Of a stretch of 60,650 bases of DNA, positions 41,488 to 50,408 are shown in pieces; the stretch's first letter is position 1; each line of letters starts with the position of its first letter. The DNA is from JAFGMQ01 sp036733345 (GTDB lineage: Bacteria > Desulfobacterota > DSM-4660 > Desulfatiglandales > Desulfatiglandaceae), in contig DAINAR010000017.1 in NCBI GenBank assembly GCA_036733345.1, positions 1 to 60,650 of the forward strand, read 5' to 3'. The notes beneath the pieces were generated by a model. That model searched no databases, had not been told where the DNA came from, and saw nothing but the letters and a program-made list of their open reading frames with translations. A program made the translations under genes and the position numbers.

Positions 41488-42468
41488 ATGGATATACAGG
41501 AAATCACTATGAAAGTGGAACGTGAGAGTGTGCTTCTCAGGCAGATTATGGCAGAGATTGAAAAGGTCGTGGTGGGTCAGAGGTATATGGTTGAAAGAAT
41601 GCTTATAGGGCTGCTTTGCGACGGGCACATGCTCCTTGAAGGGCTGCCGGGCCTGGCCAAAACGACTGCCGTCAAAACTCTTGCCGCTGCTATCAAAACA
41701 GGATTTCAGAGGATTCAGTTTACACCCGATCTGCTGCCTGCTGATATCCTTGGGACACAATTCTATCGCCCGGACAATACATCCTTTGAAATCAAAAAGG
41801 GCCCTGTTTTTCATAACATTATCCTTGCGGATGAAATAAACCGCGCCCCTGCAAAGGTGCAGAGCGCCCTTCTCGAGGCCATGCAGGAACGCCAGGTTAC
41901 TATAGGGGAAACTACTTTCCCGCTTGAAAGGCCTTTTCTGGTGCTCGCAACACAGAATCCTATTGAGCATGAGGGGACATATCCTCTGCCTGAGGCGCAG
42001 ATAGATCGTTTTATGCTTAAGATAAAGGTAGACTACCCTTCAGCTGCCGAAGAAAAAGAAATCATGGATCGGGTCAATAAAGGAGTTTCTGAAAATGTTA
42101 ATGCTGCGGTGGATGTTTCACAGATCATTTCAGCCGCTGAAACCGTCAAGCTGATACATATGGAGGAGAAAATAACAGACTATATAATTAATCTCGTGAG
42201 GGCTACAAGGGAACCTGGGGCTTTCGGGCTTGATATAGCGCCTATGATCAGTTACGGGGCATCCCCGAGGGCTTCCATATGGCTGGGGATGACATCGCGA
42301 GCTCATGCCTTCCTGAACGGTCGTGGTTATGTTACGCCGCATGATGTAAAATCTGTCGCCCCTGACGTATTGAGGCATCGGATTATCCTGAGCTATGAGG
42401 CGGAGGCTGAAGAAAAAAGCAGTGATGATCTCATAGAAATACTCCTTGAAAGAATTGAGGTTCCCTGA
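41488..42468 (+). CDS. MoxR-family AAA+ ATPase
   Basis: A 326-residue MoxR ATPase. Walker A is GLPGLAKTT, Walker B is IILADEINRAP (sensor 1 LATQNPIEHEGTYPLPEAQI, sensor 2 SYGASPRAS). MoxR proteins act as chaperone-like activators with VWA-domain partners, which are encoded just downstream. The start at 41488 is chosen for the GGAGG 10 bases upstream; earlier codons cross the hairpin region. The stop lies 1 base before the GTG start of the DUF58 gene, so translation is coupled. Confidence 0.93.
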   Translation: MDIQEITMKVERESVLLRQIMAEIEKVVVGQRYMVERMLIGLLCDGHMLLEGLPGLAKTTAVKTLAAAIKTGFQRIQFTPDLLPADILGTQFYRPDNTSFEIKKGPVFHNIILADEINRAPAKVQSALLEAMQERQVTIGETTFPLERPFLVLATQNPIEHEGTYPLPEAQIDRFMLKIKVDYPSAAEEKEIMDRVNKGVSENVNAAVDVSQIISAAETVKLIHMEEKITDYIINLVRATREPGAFGLDIAPMISYGASPRASIWLGMTSRAHAFLNGRGYVTPHDVKSVAPDVLRHRIILSYEAEAEEKSSDDLIEILLERIEVP

Positions 42469-42469
42469 G

Positions 42470-43351
42470 GTGATACAGAGGGAGCTTTTTAAAAAGATAC
42501 AGAGGTTTCATTTCAGGACCAGGCATCTTGCGAATGACGTATTTGCGGGTCAGTATGTAAGTGCCTTCAAAGGAAGAGGAATCGAATTCGCAGAAGTCAG
42601 GGAATACCAGATCGGCGACGATATACGAACCATTGACTGGAATGTCTCGGCCCGTTTCGGTCATCCCTTTGTAAAGGTATATCACGAAGAGCGTGAATTG
42701 ACGGTGATGCTCCTTTTAGACCTCTCCGGATCTCAGCTCTTTGGATCCAGGGTGAAGTTTAAAAGGGAGCTGCTGGCTGAGGTGGCGGGCATGCTTGCTT
42801 TTCTGGCAATTCGAACCAATGACAAGGTGGGTGCAATCCTCTTCAGTTCAGGTGTGGAAAAGTATATTCCTCCAAAGAAGGGCACATCCCACGTATGGCG
42901 TTTGATAAAAGAGATATTCACATACGAACCTCAGGACAGGACAACGAATATAGAAGCTATTCTGACCTATTTAAATCGTGTTGTAAAACGTCATGCCATT
43001 GTCTTCCTGATATCCGACTGCATGGATACCGGATTTGAGAGGTATCTGAAACTGACCGCTAAAAAACACGACATGACTGTTATTCGAATTTCGGACCCTG
43101 CGGAGGACAGGCTGCCCGAGGCCGGACTGGTGACTGTTCGGGATCCGGAGACGGGGCAGGTGGCAGTAATAAATACCAGGAGCAGGTATCTGAGAGAGAG
43201 ATGGCGAAGATACAGGGAGGAGCAATCCGCCCGTCTTTCTGACCTCCTTAGAAGGGCCGGAGTGGATAAGGTGGAGATATCCACGGACGGGCCGATAATT
43301 GAACCGTTGACACGCTTTTTTGAAAATCGAAAAAGGCGAATGATGCTATGA
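42470..43351 (+). CDS. DUF58 domain protein
   Basis: A 293-residue DUF58 protein. The conserved FAGQYVSAFKGRGIEFAEVR and EYQIGDDIRTIDWNVSARFG lead into a VWA-like region with LLDLSGSQLFG, a degenerate MIDAS (DxSxS present). It is soluble. DUF58 genes almost always sit next to moxR and VWA genes and are thought to work with them. The start is the GTG at 42470 just after the MoxR stop; a TTG start 8 codons upstream is possible. It overlaps the next gene by 4 bases. Confidence 0.9.
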   Translation: MIQRELFKKIQRFHFRTRHLANDVFAGQYVSAFKGRGIEFAEVREYQIGDDIRTIDWNVSARFGHPFVKVYHEERELTVMLLLDLSGSQLFGSRVKFKRELLAEVAGMLAFLAIRTNDKVGAILFSSGVEKYIPPKKGTSHVWRLIKEIFTYEPQDRTTNIEAILTYLNRVVKRHAIVFLISDCMDTGFERYLKLTAKKHDMTVIRISDPAEDRLPEAGLVTVRDPETGQVAVINTRSRYLRERWRRYREEQSARLSDLLRRAGVDKVEISTDGPIIEPLTRFFENRKRRMML

Positions 43352-44328
43352 ATAAAGGTTTTCGGGAAAAACAGTTTCCAGGCAGCGGCGAATTAAATTG
43401 CTTTTCTCTTTTTTGTTCTGCTTTTATCATTATTCTGGCCATTTTTTTCATGTTCGGCCCTTCATTTGCCGAACCTGCAAAGGAGCAGACCGGAGAGGCG
43501 GGATTATGGGCTAAGCTGGAAAGCAACACTGCAAATGTGGGCAGCACAGTGGTTCTTGAACTCAGCTATGCTCTTCCCCGGGGAGCCAAACTGGCGCCCG
43601 GACCTGAAATTAAAGGACTCGAAGGACTCACCGTTGTTAGTTTTCATGAGGAGCCCGGCAGGATAAGGATAAAACTGCTTGTGGATAAACTGGGAGCATG
43701 GAAGACCGGGGAGCTTTCGCTGTCCTGTCTGGATAAAGAAGAAAACAGGCTGGAATTGACTGCCGAACCTGTAACTCTTACTGTATTATCAAATCTGGGT
43801 GAAAGACCGGAAGAAGCACGGTTAAAGCCAATTCAGGGAATTATTCCATTGAAGCCATTATGGATAAAGTATCTGCCCTGGATAGCGGTTCCGTTGGTTA
43901 TTCTGCTGCTGATTTTCGGGCTTTTCCAGTGGAGCAAAAGAATCCGGGGCGGGAAGACATACGACATTCCGCAGGACCCTCCTCATGTAAGGGCAAAAAA
44001 TGAAATTGATGAACTGGAAGTGTCAGGCCTTTTTGAGAAGGGTTACATAAAAGAATTCTATTTCCGGCTTTCAGAGGTTATCAGACGATATCTGGAGGAG
44101 ATCAGGGGATTCCCGGCACTGGAATTGACAACGCAGGAAATCAGTCTTCGAGTAGATAATGAGCAGGACAGAAAGCTGATACCCCTGCTGCGCCGGATAG
44201 ACCTTGTCAAGTTTTCAGATGTAAAACCTACCCAGGCAGGAAAAGAGGAAGAGATCAGGATGGCTGTGTCCTATATAGATGAGACCGGATATAATACGGA
44301 TGTTCAGGAAGGAGCGGCTGTCAGATGA
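43348..44328 (+). CDS. membrane protein of the Bat cluster (DUF4381-like)
   Basis: A 326-residue protein with an N-terminal hydrophobic segment (about 20-38, ending SFAEPAKEQ: a signal peptide or anchor), a beta-rich outer region of about 110 residues, a second membrane helix (about 178-194) and a cytosolic helical tail (EFYFRLSEVIRRYLEEIRGF, then ELTTQEISLRV). The tail resembles the C-terminal region of DUF4381 and BatD proteins. It starts in a 4-base overlap with DUF58 and overlaps BatA by 4 bases, so it belongs to the same translationally coupled operon. Function is unknown beyond this context. Confidence 0.8.
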   Translation: MNKGFREKQFPGSGELNCFSLFCSAFIIILAIFFMFGPSFAEPAKEQTGEAGLWAKLESNTANVGSTVVLELSYALPRGAKLAPGPEIKGLEGLTVVSFHEEPGRIRIKLLVDKLGAWKTGELSLSCLDKEENRLELTAEPVTLTVLSNLGERPEEARLKPIQGIIPLKPLWIKYLPWIAVPLVILLLIFGLFQWSKRIRGGKTYDIPQDPPHVRAKNEIDELEVSGLFEKGYIKEFYFRLSEVIRRYLEEIRGFPALELTTQEISLRVDNEQDRKLIPLLRRIDLVKFSDVKPTQAGKEEEIRMAVSYIDETGYNTDVQEGAAVR

Positions 44329-45320
44329 TGTTCAGATTTGCATATCCGGTAATTCTTATCCTTCTGATCGCTGTTTCCGCGTGGCTTGTTTTTTCTCTCT
44401 GGAGAAGGCCTTTTTCAATAACATATTCGATCACGTCCGTTATTGCTCAGATGTCGGGTGGTGCAAACCAGCTGCTTGTCAGGCTGCCTGCGATCCTCAG
44501 GACGGCCTGTATGATACTTCTGGTTCTCGCTGCGGCAAGGCCGCAGATGTACAATGTTTCAAAGGATGTCCTTTCGCCGGGCGTGGATATCATGCTCTGT
44601 CTGGATACATCCGGTTCCATGGAGGCGATGGATTTTAAGCTGGATTCTGAACCTGTAACGCGTCTTACAGCAGTAAAAAAGGTAGTCAATGACTTTATAA
44701 GAAAAAGGGAAGCAGACAGGATAGGCCTTGTAGTGTTCGGTGAAGAGGCCTTTACTCAGTCACCCCTGACTATGGACAGGGGTTTGCTTTTAGGTCTGGT
44801 TGAAAGGATGGAGATAGGCATGGCCGGGGACAGGACTGCAATCGGATCTGCTGTGGCAATAGGGGGAAAGCGGCTCAAGGACCTGGAGGCAAAATCAAAA
44901 ATCCTGATACTTCTCACAGATGGAAGGAACAATGCCGGATCAATTACACCGGAACAGGCGGCTGAATCTGTAAAGGCCTTTGGTGTCAAGATCTATTCCA
45001 TAGGAGTCGGAGGAACAGGGCCGGCACCTTTTAAGGTCAGGACATTATTCGGCACACGAATTGTTCATCAAAGAGTTGATCTTGATGAAGAGACATTGCG
45101 TAAGATAGCAGGGATCGGCGGCGGGAAATATTTCAGGGCTGCGGATAGTGAAAGTTTGTCCGAGATATATGATATTATTGACAAAGAAGAAAAAACCGAA
45201 GTCAAGGTAAAGGAATTTTTTCATTTCAGGGAGCTTTACCTGTATTTTCTAATCCCTGCCCTGATACTGCTTTTAAGTGAGGTGACTTTGAGATTGACAG
45301 TTTTGAGGGTGATTCCATGA
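44325..45320 (+). CDS. batA: BatA-like VWA-domain membrane protein
   Basis: A 331-residue protein with two N-terminal membrane segments (about 6-24 and 55-72), a VWA domain (about 86-280) and a C-terminal helix (about 305-325). The MIDAS is D94-T-S96-G-S98 (LCLDTSGSM), with LILLTDGRNNAG as the later metal-site loop. BatA binds partner proteins at the periplasmic face of the inner membrane. The name Bat comes from Bacteroides aerotolerance, though the biochemical role is unproven. It overlaps its neighbours by 4 bases on both sides. Confidence 0.87.
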   Translation: MMFRFAYPVILILLIAVSAWLVFSLWRRPFSITYSITSVIAQMSGGANQLLVRLPAILRTACMILLVLAAARPQMYNVSKDVLSPGVDIMLCLDTSGSMEAMDFKLDSEPVTRLTAVKKVVNDFIRKREADRIGLVVFGEEAFTQSPLTMDRGLLLGLVERMEIGMAGDRTAIGSAVAIGGKRLKDLEAKSKILILLTDGRNNAGSITPEQAAESVKAFGVKIYSIGVGGTGPAPFKVRTLFGTRIVHQRVDLDEETLRKIAGIGGGKYFRAADSESLSEIYDIIDKEEKTEVKVKEFFHFRELYLYFLIPALILLLSEVTLRLTVLRVIP

Positions 45321-46336
45321 CGTTTGCTAATGCCTGGATACTCCATTTTCTCTGGCTGCTTCCTGTAATGGGCGTTATGCTTATTTTCCTGGCAAGGCAA
45401 AAGGAAAAGGCGATGCTTCGTTTTACAGACCGGGAATTACTGGTTCGTTTGACAGGAAAGTCTCAAAGGGGAAGGAATTATTTAAAAGGCCTGCTCCTTC
45501 TTTCAGCACTGGCGATGATATTTATTGCTGCGGCAGGCCCGCGATGGGGAAGTCATTTCCAGGAAGTAAGGCAAAAGGGCGTGGATATCATGGTTGTAGT
45601 GGATGTGTCCCCCAGCATGATGGTGGAAGACGTTAAACCAAACCGGCTTGAACGGGCCAGGCGCGAGATCACTGATTTTCTGCGCGTGGTCCAGGGGGAC
45701 CGTGTCGGTCTTGTCGCCTTTTCCGGTTCAGCCTTTGTTCAATGTCCATTGACCCTTGATTACAGGGCAATCGAAATGTTTCTGAATGCCCTTCAAGTCG
45801 GCCTTATTCCGGTGCCTGGAACTGATCTGGGGGGGGCTGTTGAAAAAAGCCTGGCATCATTTGATTCAAGCTCTAATACCGACAAGGTCATGATACTGAT
45901 TACAGACGGAGAGGATAATGAGGGAAAGGGTGTTGATGCGGCCCGAAAGGCTGCGGAGAAAGGAGTAAAAATTTTCGTCTTCGGCATTGGTGATCCTTCC
46001 GGAGGACCCATACCATCCAGTGAAGGGCAGGGCGGGTTTAAGAAAGACAGGGACGGAAGATTAATCCTGTCAAAAATGGATGAAAAAGGTCTCAGGACAA
46101 TCGCTTCCCTGACCGGAGGGACGTATGTCAGATCAGTGGCCGGCGATCTGGATCTGGACATACTTTATTTTGACGGAATTAAACAAAGAACAGACCCAAA
46201 GACCCTGAAAAGCGGGAAGATCAAGGTTTCTGAGGAAAGATTCATGTTTTTTATCCTGGCTGCTTTTTTATTTCTGATAATCGAAGCGTCTGTCTATGAA
46301 TATAGAAACCGCAGGAATGAAGGAGGTGCTGGATGA
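45317..46336 (+). CDS. batB: BatB-like VWA-domain membrane protein
   Basis: A 339-residue paralogue of BatA: two N-terminal helices (about 8-25, 56-73), a VWA domain with MIDAS D96-V-S98-P-S100 (VVVDVSPSMMVEDVKPNRLE), MILITDGEDNEGKG, and a C-terminal helix ending in EYRNRRNEGGAG. Proline in place of the usual MIDAS glycine (DVSPS) is normal for BatB. It overlaps BatA and BatC by 4 bases each. Probably forms a complex with BatA at the inner membrane. Confidence 0.88.
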   Translation: MTFANAWILHFLWLLPVMGVMLIFLARQKEKAMLRFTDRELLVRLTGKSQRGRNYLKGLLLLSALAMIFIAAAGPRWGSHFQEVRQKGVDIMVVVDVSPSMMVEDVKPNRLERARREITDFLRVVQGDRVGLVAFSGSAFVQCPLTLDYRAIEMFLNALQVGLIPVPGTDLGGAVEKSLASFDSSSNTDKVMILITDGEDNEGKGVDAARKAAEKGVKIFVFGIGDPSGGPIPSSEGQGGFKKDRDGRLILSKMDEKGLRTIASLTGGTYVRSVAGDLDLDILYFDGIKQRTDPKTLKSGKIKVSEERFMFFILAAFLFLIIEASVYEYRNRRNEGGAG

Positions 46337-47211
46337 TGCCGGTATTTCCTTCTTTAATATATACGGCACTTTTAATCTGTTTACCAGGGATGGCACTGAG
46401 TGCGGAAGATCCTGATGTCCTTTATGAGAAAGGGCGCTTTGCCGATGCGGAGAAGATATATGCAGAATCTGATATGGACCATCCGAATGACCTGAGATAT
46501 CGCTATAATCGCGGATGTGCTGCATACCAGAATTCTGATTTCAAAGGCGCCATGGCTGCATTTTCCAGCGTTTTAAGGAGGGCAGGGGCTGAGAAAGAGG
46601 ATTCGGGAGAGAACAGCCAGTTACTTTTCAAGTCTGCATATAATCTCGGTAACACTGCATTCAAGCTGGGTGATTTTCAATCTGCGGCAGAATATTACAG
46701 GCAGGCCTTAAAGTATGATTCCAAATCCGAAGACGTTAAGTACAATCTGGAACTGGCCTTGAGGGAAACTGAAAAGCAGAAAAAACAGGATAAACAGGAA
46801 AAAGCGCCTGATAAGCAGCCTGATCAGGATGAGTCACAGGATAAGAATAATCAGGAAAAACCGGATAAGAACGGAGAAGACAGAGGAGGGGAAAAGCCGC
46901 AGGAAAAGAAATCTGATAATGATTCGAAAGATGACTCCGAGCCTGAAAAGAAAGAGGAAGGAAGGGGGGCAGATGAGAAAGAATCCGGACAGGATCAGCC
47001 AGAGGATCTGTCAGGGGATCTGAAACCACTCCAGGAAATGCCGGAAGAAAAGAGCAGGGATCAGGCCGAGGCGCAGGAAGAGGAAAAAGGCATTGACAGG
47101 AAAAGGGCAGGGGCAATACTTGATAATGTCAGGGAAGATCCTTCAAAGGTGCTTAAATTTCAATTCCGCGAAGAATCAAGGCGCGGTGTGGGTTCAGGAA
47201 AAGACTGGTAA
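46333..47211 (+). CDS. batC: BatC-like TPR protein with charged low-complexity tail
   Basis: A 292-residue exported protein. Residues 1-23 look like a signal peptide (LICLPGMALSAEDP). TPR repeats follow, covering about 28-135: VLYEKGRFADAEKIYAESD, YNRGCAAYQNSDFKGAMAAF and YNLGNTAFKLGDFQSAAEYY. Residues 140-245 are almost only K, E, D, Q, S, G and P (KQDKQEKAPDKQPDQDES and on). The last 40 residues (RAGAILDNVREDPSKVLKFQ) are conserved in BatC. The start ATG at 46333 overlaps BatB (ATGA) behind GGAGG. BatD begins with no gap. Confidence 0.85.
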   Translation: MMPVFPSLIYTALLICLPGMALSAEDPDVLYEKGRFADAEKIYAESDMDHPNDLRYRYNRGCAAYQNSDFKGAMAAFSSVLRRAGAEKEDSGENSQLLFKSAYNLGNTAFKLGDFQSAAEYYRQALKYDSKSEDVKYNLELALRETEKQKKQDKQEKAPDKQPDQDESQDKNNQEKPDKNGEDRGGEKPQEKKSDNDSKDDSEPEKKEEGRGADEKESGQDQPEDLSGDLKPLQEMPEEKSRDQAEAQEEEKGIDRKRAGAILDNVREDPSKVLKFQFREESRRGVGSGKDW

Positions 47212-48954
47212 ATGAGAAATATCGCTTTTTTAATATTAACAGTTTTCCTTTTTATACTTGCTCCTTTTGAGGCAGGAGCGGATATATCCATCCGCCTGAA
47301 ACTGGATCGTAAAGAAGCAGCAATTATGGATTCTGTCAGGGTTGTAGTATCTGTTTCGGGGACACGCAAAAGTGATTCTGATCCTGTTATCAGGGGGGTA
47401 GACGACTTTGAAATCACTAGAGGGGGGACGAGCAGCAAGGTTGAAATTGTTAATGGAAGGGTTAATTCGGGCATTGAATATACGTATTACCTCCGGGCAA
47501 AAAAAGAAGGACTGTTCAGGATCGGTCCTGCAGAATTGACTGTTGATGGAGAGAGCTTTAAAAGCAATACTGAGGATTTGAAAATCCAGAAGCCCCGGGC
47601 AGGCGTTGCACGGGGAAATCTGTTTCTGACCGCAACGCTTTCTTCGGACAGGGCCTATATTTATGAGCAGCTGCTATATATTCTCAGGCTCCATCGGAGG
47701 GTCAATGTTTCAAATATCTCACTGGAACTGCCTGAATCAGGGCAATTTACCCTGAAACAACTGGAAGAACCGGAAGAATATCAGGCCGTGATAAACGGCC
47801 AGACATATCAGGTCCTTGAAATACGGTATTCACTGATTCCATACAGGGAAGGAAATTTTGATATTCAACCGTCACGAATGCATATGACGGCCTTTGAACC
47901 CAATCGCCGTTCTAATCTCAGAAGCTTTTTCGATGATCCATTTTTTTCCGCAGGACAGGCAAAGACAGTTGTAAGTGAACCTCTTGGATTGACGGTTGTT
48001 TCCCTGCCTGATTCAGGCAGGCCGGAGAATTTTACCGGACTTGTCGGGAATTTTGAAATAGAATCCGTGATGGAGCCCACTTCTATAAAGGCCGGAGAAT
48101 CCGCTACCCTGACTGTTCGTTTGAGCGGGAAGGGAAATGTAAACAGCATACCGGATTTGAAATGTCCTGAGCTGGATTATGCCAGGATTTATGCTGATCA
48201 GCCCGTTTTAAAGGTAGAGGCGGACGCAAAAGGCTTAAAAGGCTCAAAAACTATGAAATGGGCGGTTGTGGGCGAAAAAGAGGGCCTCTATAAAATACCG
48301 TCATTTTCAATAAGCTTCTTTGATCCAAAGAGCAGTAAATACCGAATTATAAGCACCTCTCCTGTTTCACTCTCCATATTGCCTGGACAAAAGGAGCAGG
48401 CAGCAGCCTCAATAATAGAGGAAAAAAATGAAGGTGCAAAAAGCAGGGCAAAGGAAGAGGTAAAAGAGATAGGAAGCGATATCCTTCCGGTGCACACATC
48501 CATGGATATACTGAAAAGGGGTGACAGCCCTCAAACCCCGGGCATGGTTTCCTGGGGCGCTGTTTTATTGCCTTGTTTTATATATCTGGGAGTTTTTGCC
48601 GGATTGCGGTTTCAAAAGAGTAATGAAAGGTCGCTGGCAGCTGTAAGGGCGAAAAAGGCAGCCGGAAAATTTGTCCGTCAGTACAGAAAGAACAGGACCG
48701 TGCCGGGTGATTTGTCTCTGGCTGTTAGAAATTATCTGAATGAGCGGTTTAATCTGACTCTTGGTTCGCTTACCCCTGAAGAAGCAGTCAGAATTTTAAA
48801 ATCTAATGGGGTTAAATCTGATACAGCACAGAAGTTATATGTTATAATTGAGATGCTTGAAAACGCAATTTATACGGGCGAGGGAAATGCTCCCTGTGAC
48901 GTGGGTGAAGATGTCCCTGGACTGATCAGCCAGATTGAAAGGGAGATCCGGTGA
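47212..48954 (+). CDS. batD: BatD-like membrane protein
   Basis: A 580-residue protein: a signal peptide (AFLILTVFLFILAPFEAGA), a long beta-rich extracytoplasmic region with Ig-like domains (about 22-390), a membrane helix at about 445-463 (SWGAVLLPCFIYLGVFAG), and a cytosolic helical tail (AAGKFVRQYRKN, LAVRNYLNERFNLTLGSLTP, EEAVRILKSNGV). The GNFDIQPSRM and GLVGNFEIESVMEPTSIKAG segments are typical of BatD. The tail resembles that of the gene at 43348. Starts at the base after the BatC stop; overlaps BatE by 4 bases (GTGA). Confidence 0.87.
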   Translation: MRNIAFLILTVFLFILAPFEAGADISIRLKLDRKEAAIMDSVRVVVSVSGTRKSDSDPVIRGVDDFEITRGGTSSKVEIVNGRVNSGIEYTYYLRAKKEGLFRIGPAELTVDGESFKSNTEDLKIQKPRAGVARGNLFLTATLSSDRAYIYEQLLYILRLHRRVNVSNISLELPESGQFTLKQLEEPEEYQAVINGQTYQVLEIRYSLIPYREGNFDIQPSRMHMTAFEPNRRSNLRSFFDDPFFSAGQAKTVVSEPLGLTVVSLPDSGRPENFTGLVGNFEIESVMEPTSIKAGESATLTVRLSGKGNVNSIPDLKCPELDYARIYADQPVLKVEADAKGLKGSKTMKWAVVGEKEGLYKIPSFSISFFDPKSSKYRIISTSPVSLSILPGQKEQAAASIIEEKNEGAKSRAKEEVKEIGSDILPVHTSMDILKRGDSPQTPGMVSWGAVLLPCFIYLGVFAGLRFQKSNERSLAAVRAKKAAGKFVRQYRKNRTVPGDLSLAVRNYLNERFNLTLGSLTPEEAVRILKSNGVKSDTAQKLYVIIEMLENAIYTGEGNAPCDVGEDVPGLISQIEREIR

Positions 48955-49715
48955 AAAGATACATATGGATAGTTACATCAATACTTGTGTCTTTTTTTTC
49001 AGTAATTAACTGCGCCCGCGCTCAGGAGGAAAACCGGGATGAGATCTTTTTCAATTCCAACAATGCCTGCAGGGATGGGAATTATAAGGAAGCCATTGAT
49101 GGATACAGACGATTGATAATATCCGGCCATGAAAACGGTCATGTATACTATAACCTTGGAAATGCCTATTTCAAGACAGGGCAGATCGGACGGGCTGTTT
49201 TAAACTATGAAAGGGCTCGCATGCTGATTCCGAGAGATGCGGACCTTAATTTCAATCTCCGCAGCGCCCGTTACAGGACCCAGGATGCAATACCAGAAAA
49301 CAGGCCGTTCATAAATTCGGTTTTTTTCTGGATTGATGACTTCAGTACTGGAGAGCTTTTTTGGGGTTTTGCGGTTCTCAACCTTTTTTTCTGGGCTGTT
49401 TTACTGATAAGGCTTTTTCGCAGATCGGAGTGGTCTTACTATATATTGCTTATCCTGCTGGTACTCTGGATTGTTGCAGGAATTTCTTTCGGTTGCAGGT
49501 GGCACCAGTTCAGAAATGATGAAAGGGCAGTTATTGTGCAAAAAGAGGTTGATGTTCTGGCAGGACCGGATATTAATGACACCGCTCTTTTCAAGCTTCA
49601 TGAAGGCGCTGTTGTGCATAATGAAAGGTCGGAAAATGGATGGTACCTGATTCAGATTTCAGAAAAGCAAAGGGGATGGATTCCGGCCCAGGCAGCGGAG
49701 AACATAGGTAAATAA
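48951..49715 (+). CDS. batE: BatE-like TPR and SH3 protein
   Basis: A 254-residue protein and the last gene of the Bat block. A signal peptide (WIVTSILVSFFSVINCARAQ) is followed by a TPR region (about 25-110: NSNNACRDGNYKEAIDGY, YNLGNAYFKTGQIGRAVLN), two membrane helices (about 135-155 and 162-180), and a C-terminal bacterial SH3 domain (about 190-250: AVIVQKEVDVLAGPDINDTA, GWYLIQISEKQRGWIPAQA). The start is a GTG overlapping BatD, behind GGGAG. SH3 domains of this type often bind peptidoglycan or peptides outside the cell. Confidence 0.85.
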   Translation: MKRYIWIVTSILVSFFSVINCARAQEENRDEIFFNSNNACRDGNYKEAIDGYRRLIISGHENGHVYYNLGNAYFKTGQIGRAVLNYERARMLIPRDADLNFNLRSARYRTQDAIPENRPFINSVFFWIDDFSTGELFWGFAVLNLFFWAVLLIRLFRRSEWSYYILLILLVLWIVAGISFGCRWHQFRNDERAVIVQKEVDVLAGPDINDTALFKLHEGAVVHNERSENGWYLIQISEKQRGWIPAQAAENIGK

Positions 49716-49812
49716 ATGAATTGATGAGTTTACACAAAATTGCAGGATTATACTGGAGGTTTTTTATAAAACCGTCTTTTTTAAACAAAACTTTTGAACA
49801 GGGAGGAAAGTC

Positions 49813-50028
49813 ATGCCCAACAGCGTTTATAAGGTCATAGAATTGGTAGGAACGAGTGAAGTTTCCTGGGAGGAGGCTGCCAGAAATGCCGTGGAAGCCG
49901 CAAGCACAAGCCTGGTTGATTTAAGGGTTGCGGAAATAGGAAAACTCGATATGAAAATTGAGGGAGACAAGGTAACTGCTTACCGTGCAAGGGTAAATGT
50001 CTCTTTTAAATACGAACATATACTTTAG
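49813..50028 (+). CDS. dodecin family protein
   Basis: A 71-residue small protein with the dodecin fold: VYKVIELVGTSEVSWEEAAR, a helix, a LRVAEIGKLDMKIEGDKV strand pair and AYRARVNVSFKYE. Dodecins form hollow 12-mers that store or buffer flavins. The aromatic residue that stacks on flavin in characterised bacterial and archaeal dodecins (in LRWxEV) is V39 here, so flavin binding is uncertain. The ATG at 49813 follows GGGAGGAAAGTC. It is monocistronic, 97 bases after the BatE stop. Confidence 0.9.
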   Translation: MPNSVYKVIELVGTSEVSWEEAARNAVEAASTSLVDLRVAEIGKLDMKIEGDKVTAYRARVNVSFKYEHIL

Positions 50029-50408
50029 CCTTAATCCGCGGTATAATAAATGAATTAAAATTGAATTGAGCTCTTCGGCTTATAAAATGGTTCTGAGCCT
50101 TTCAAAGGCTGGAGTATGGGGTTTTTCTGACTTCAAATCAATAAGACAGCTTCAAAAAAGTCTTAACGATATAGTCATTTCGAGACCTGCTTTCAGCGGG
50201 GCGAGAAATCCTGATTTCAGTAAATTCAATACCGCCCTGGCGGGATTAAGATTCCTTATCAAGCCCCGGTGTGATTCGGAATGTTATCAGCCTCTGGCCT
50301 GGACGTTTTTCTAATTGTTACACAGTCTCCGGATCGAAATGACACATACACTGAGTCCGGCTTTTTACTGGGTCATCAATAATAGATCAGCTTTTTTTGA
50401 GTTATGGC
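50029..50408. repeat. intergenic repeat region, families A and B-like
   Basis: No gene. GTCATTTCGAGACCTGCTTT...CAGCGGGGCGAGAAATCCTG (about 50176-50215) has the layout of family B with a changed hairpin. ACCGCCCTGGCGGGATTAAG then ATTCC...GTGATTCGGAATG (50232-50283) is family A inverted relative to 7012-7074. GATCGAAATGACACA at about 50333 is a further tail-like word. Confidence 0.65.
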
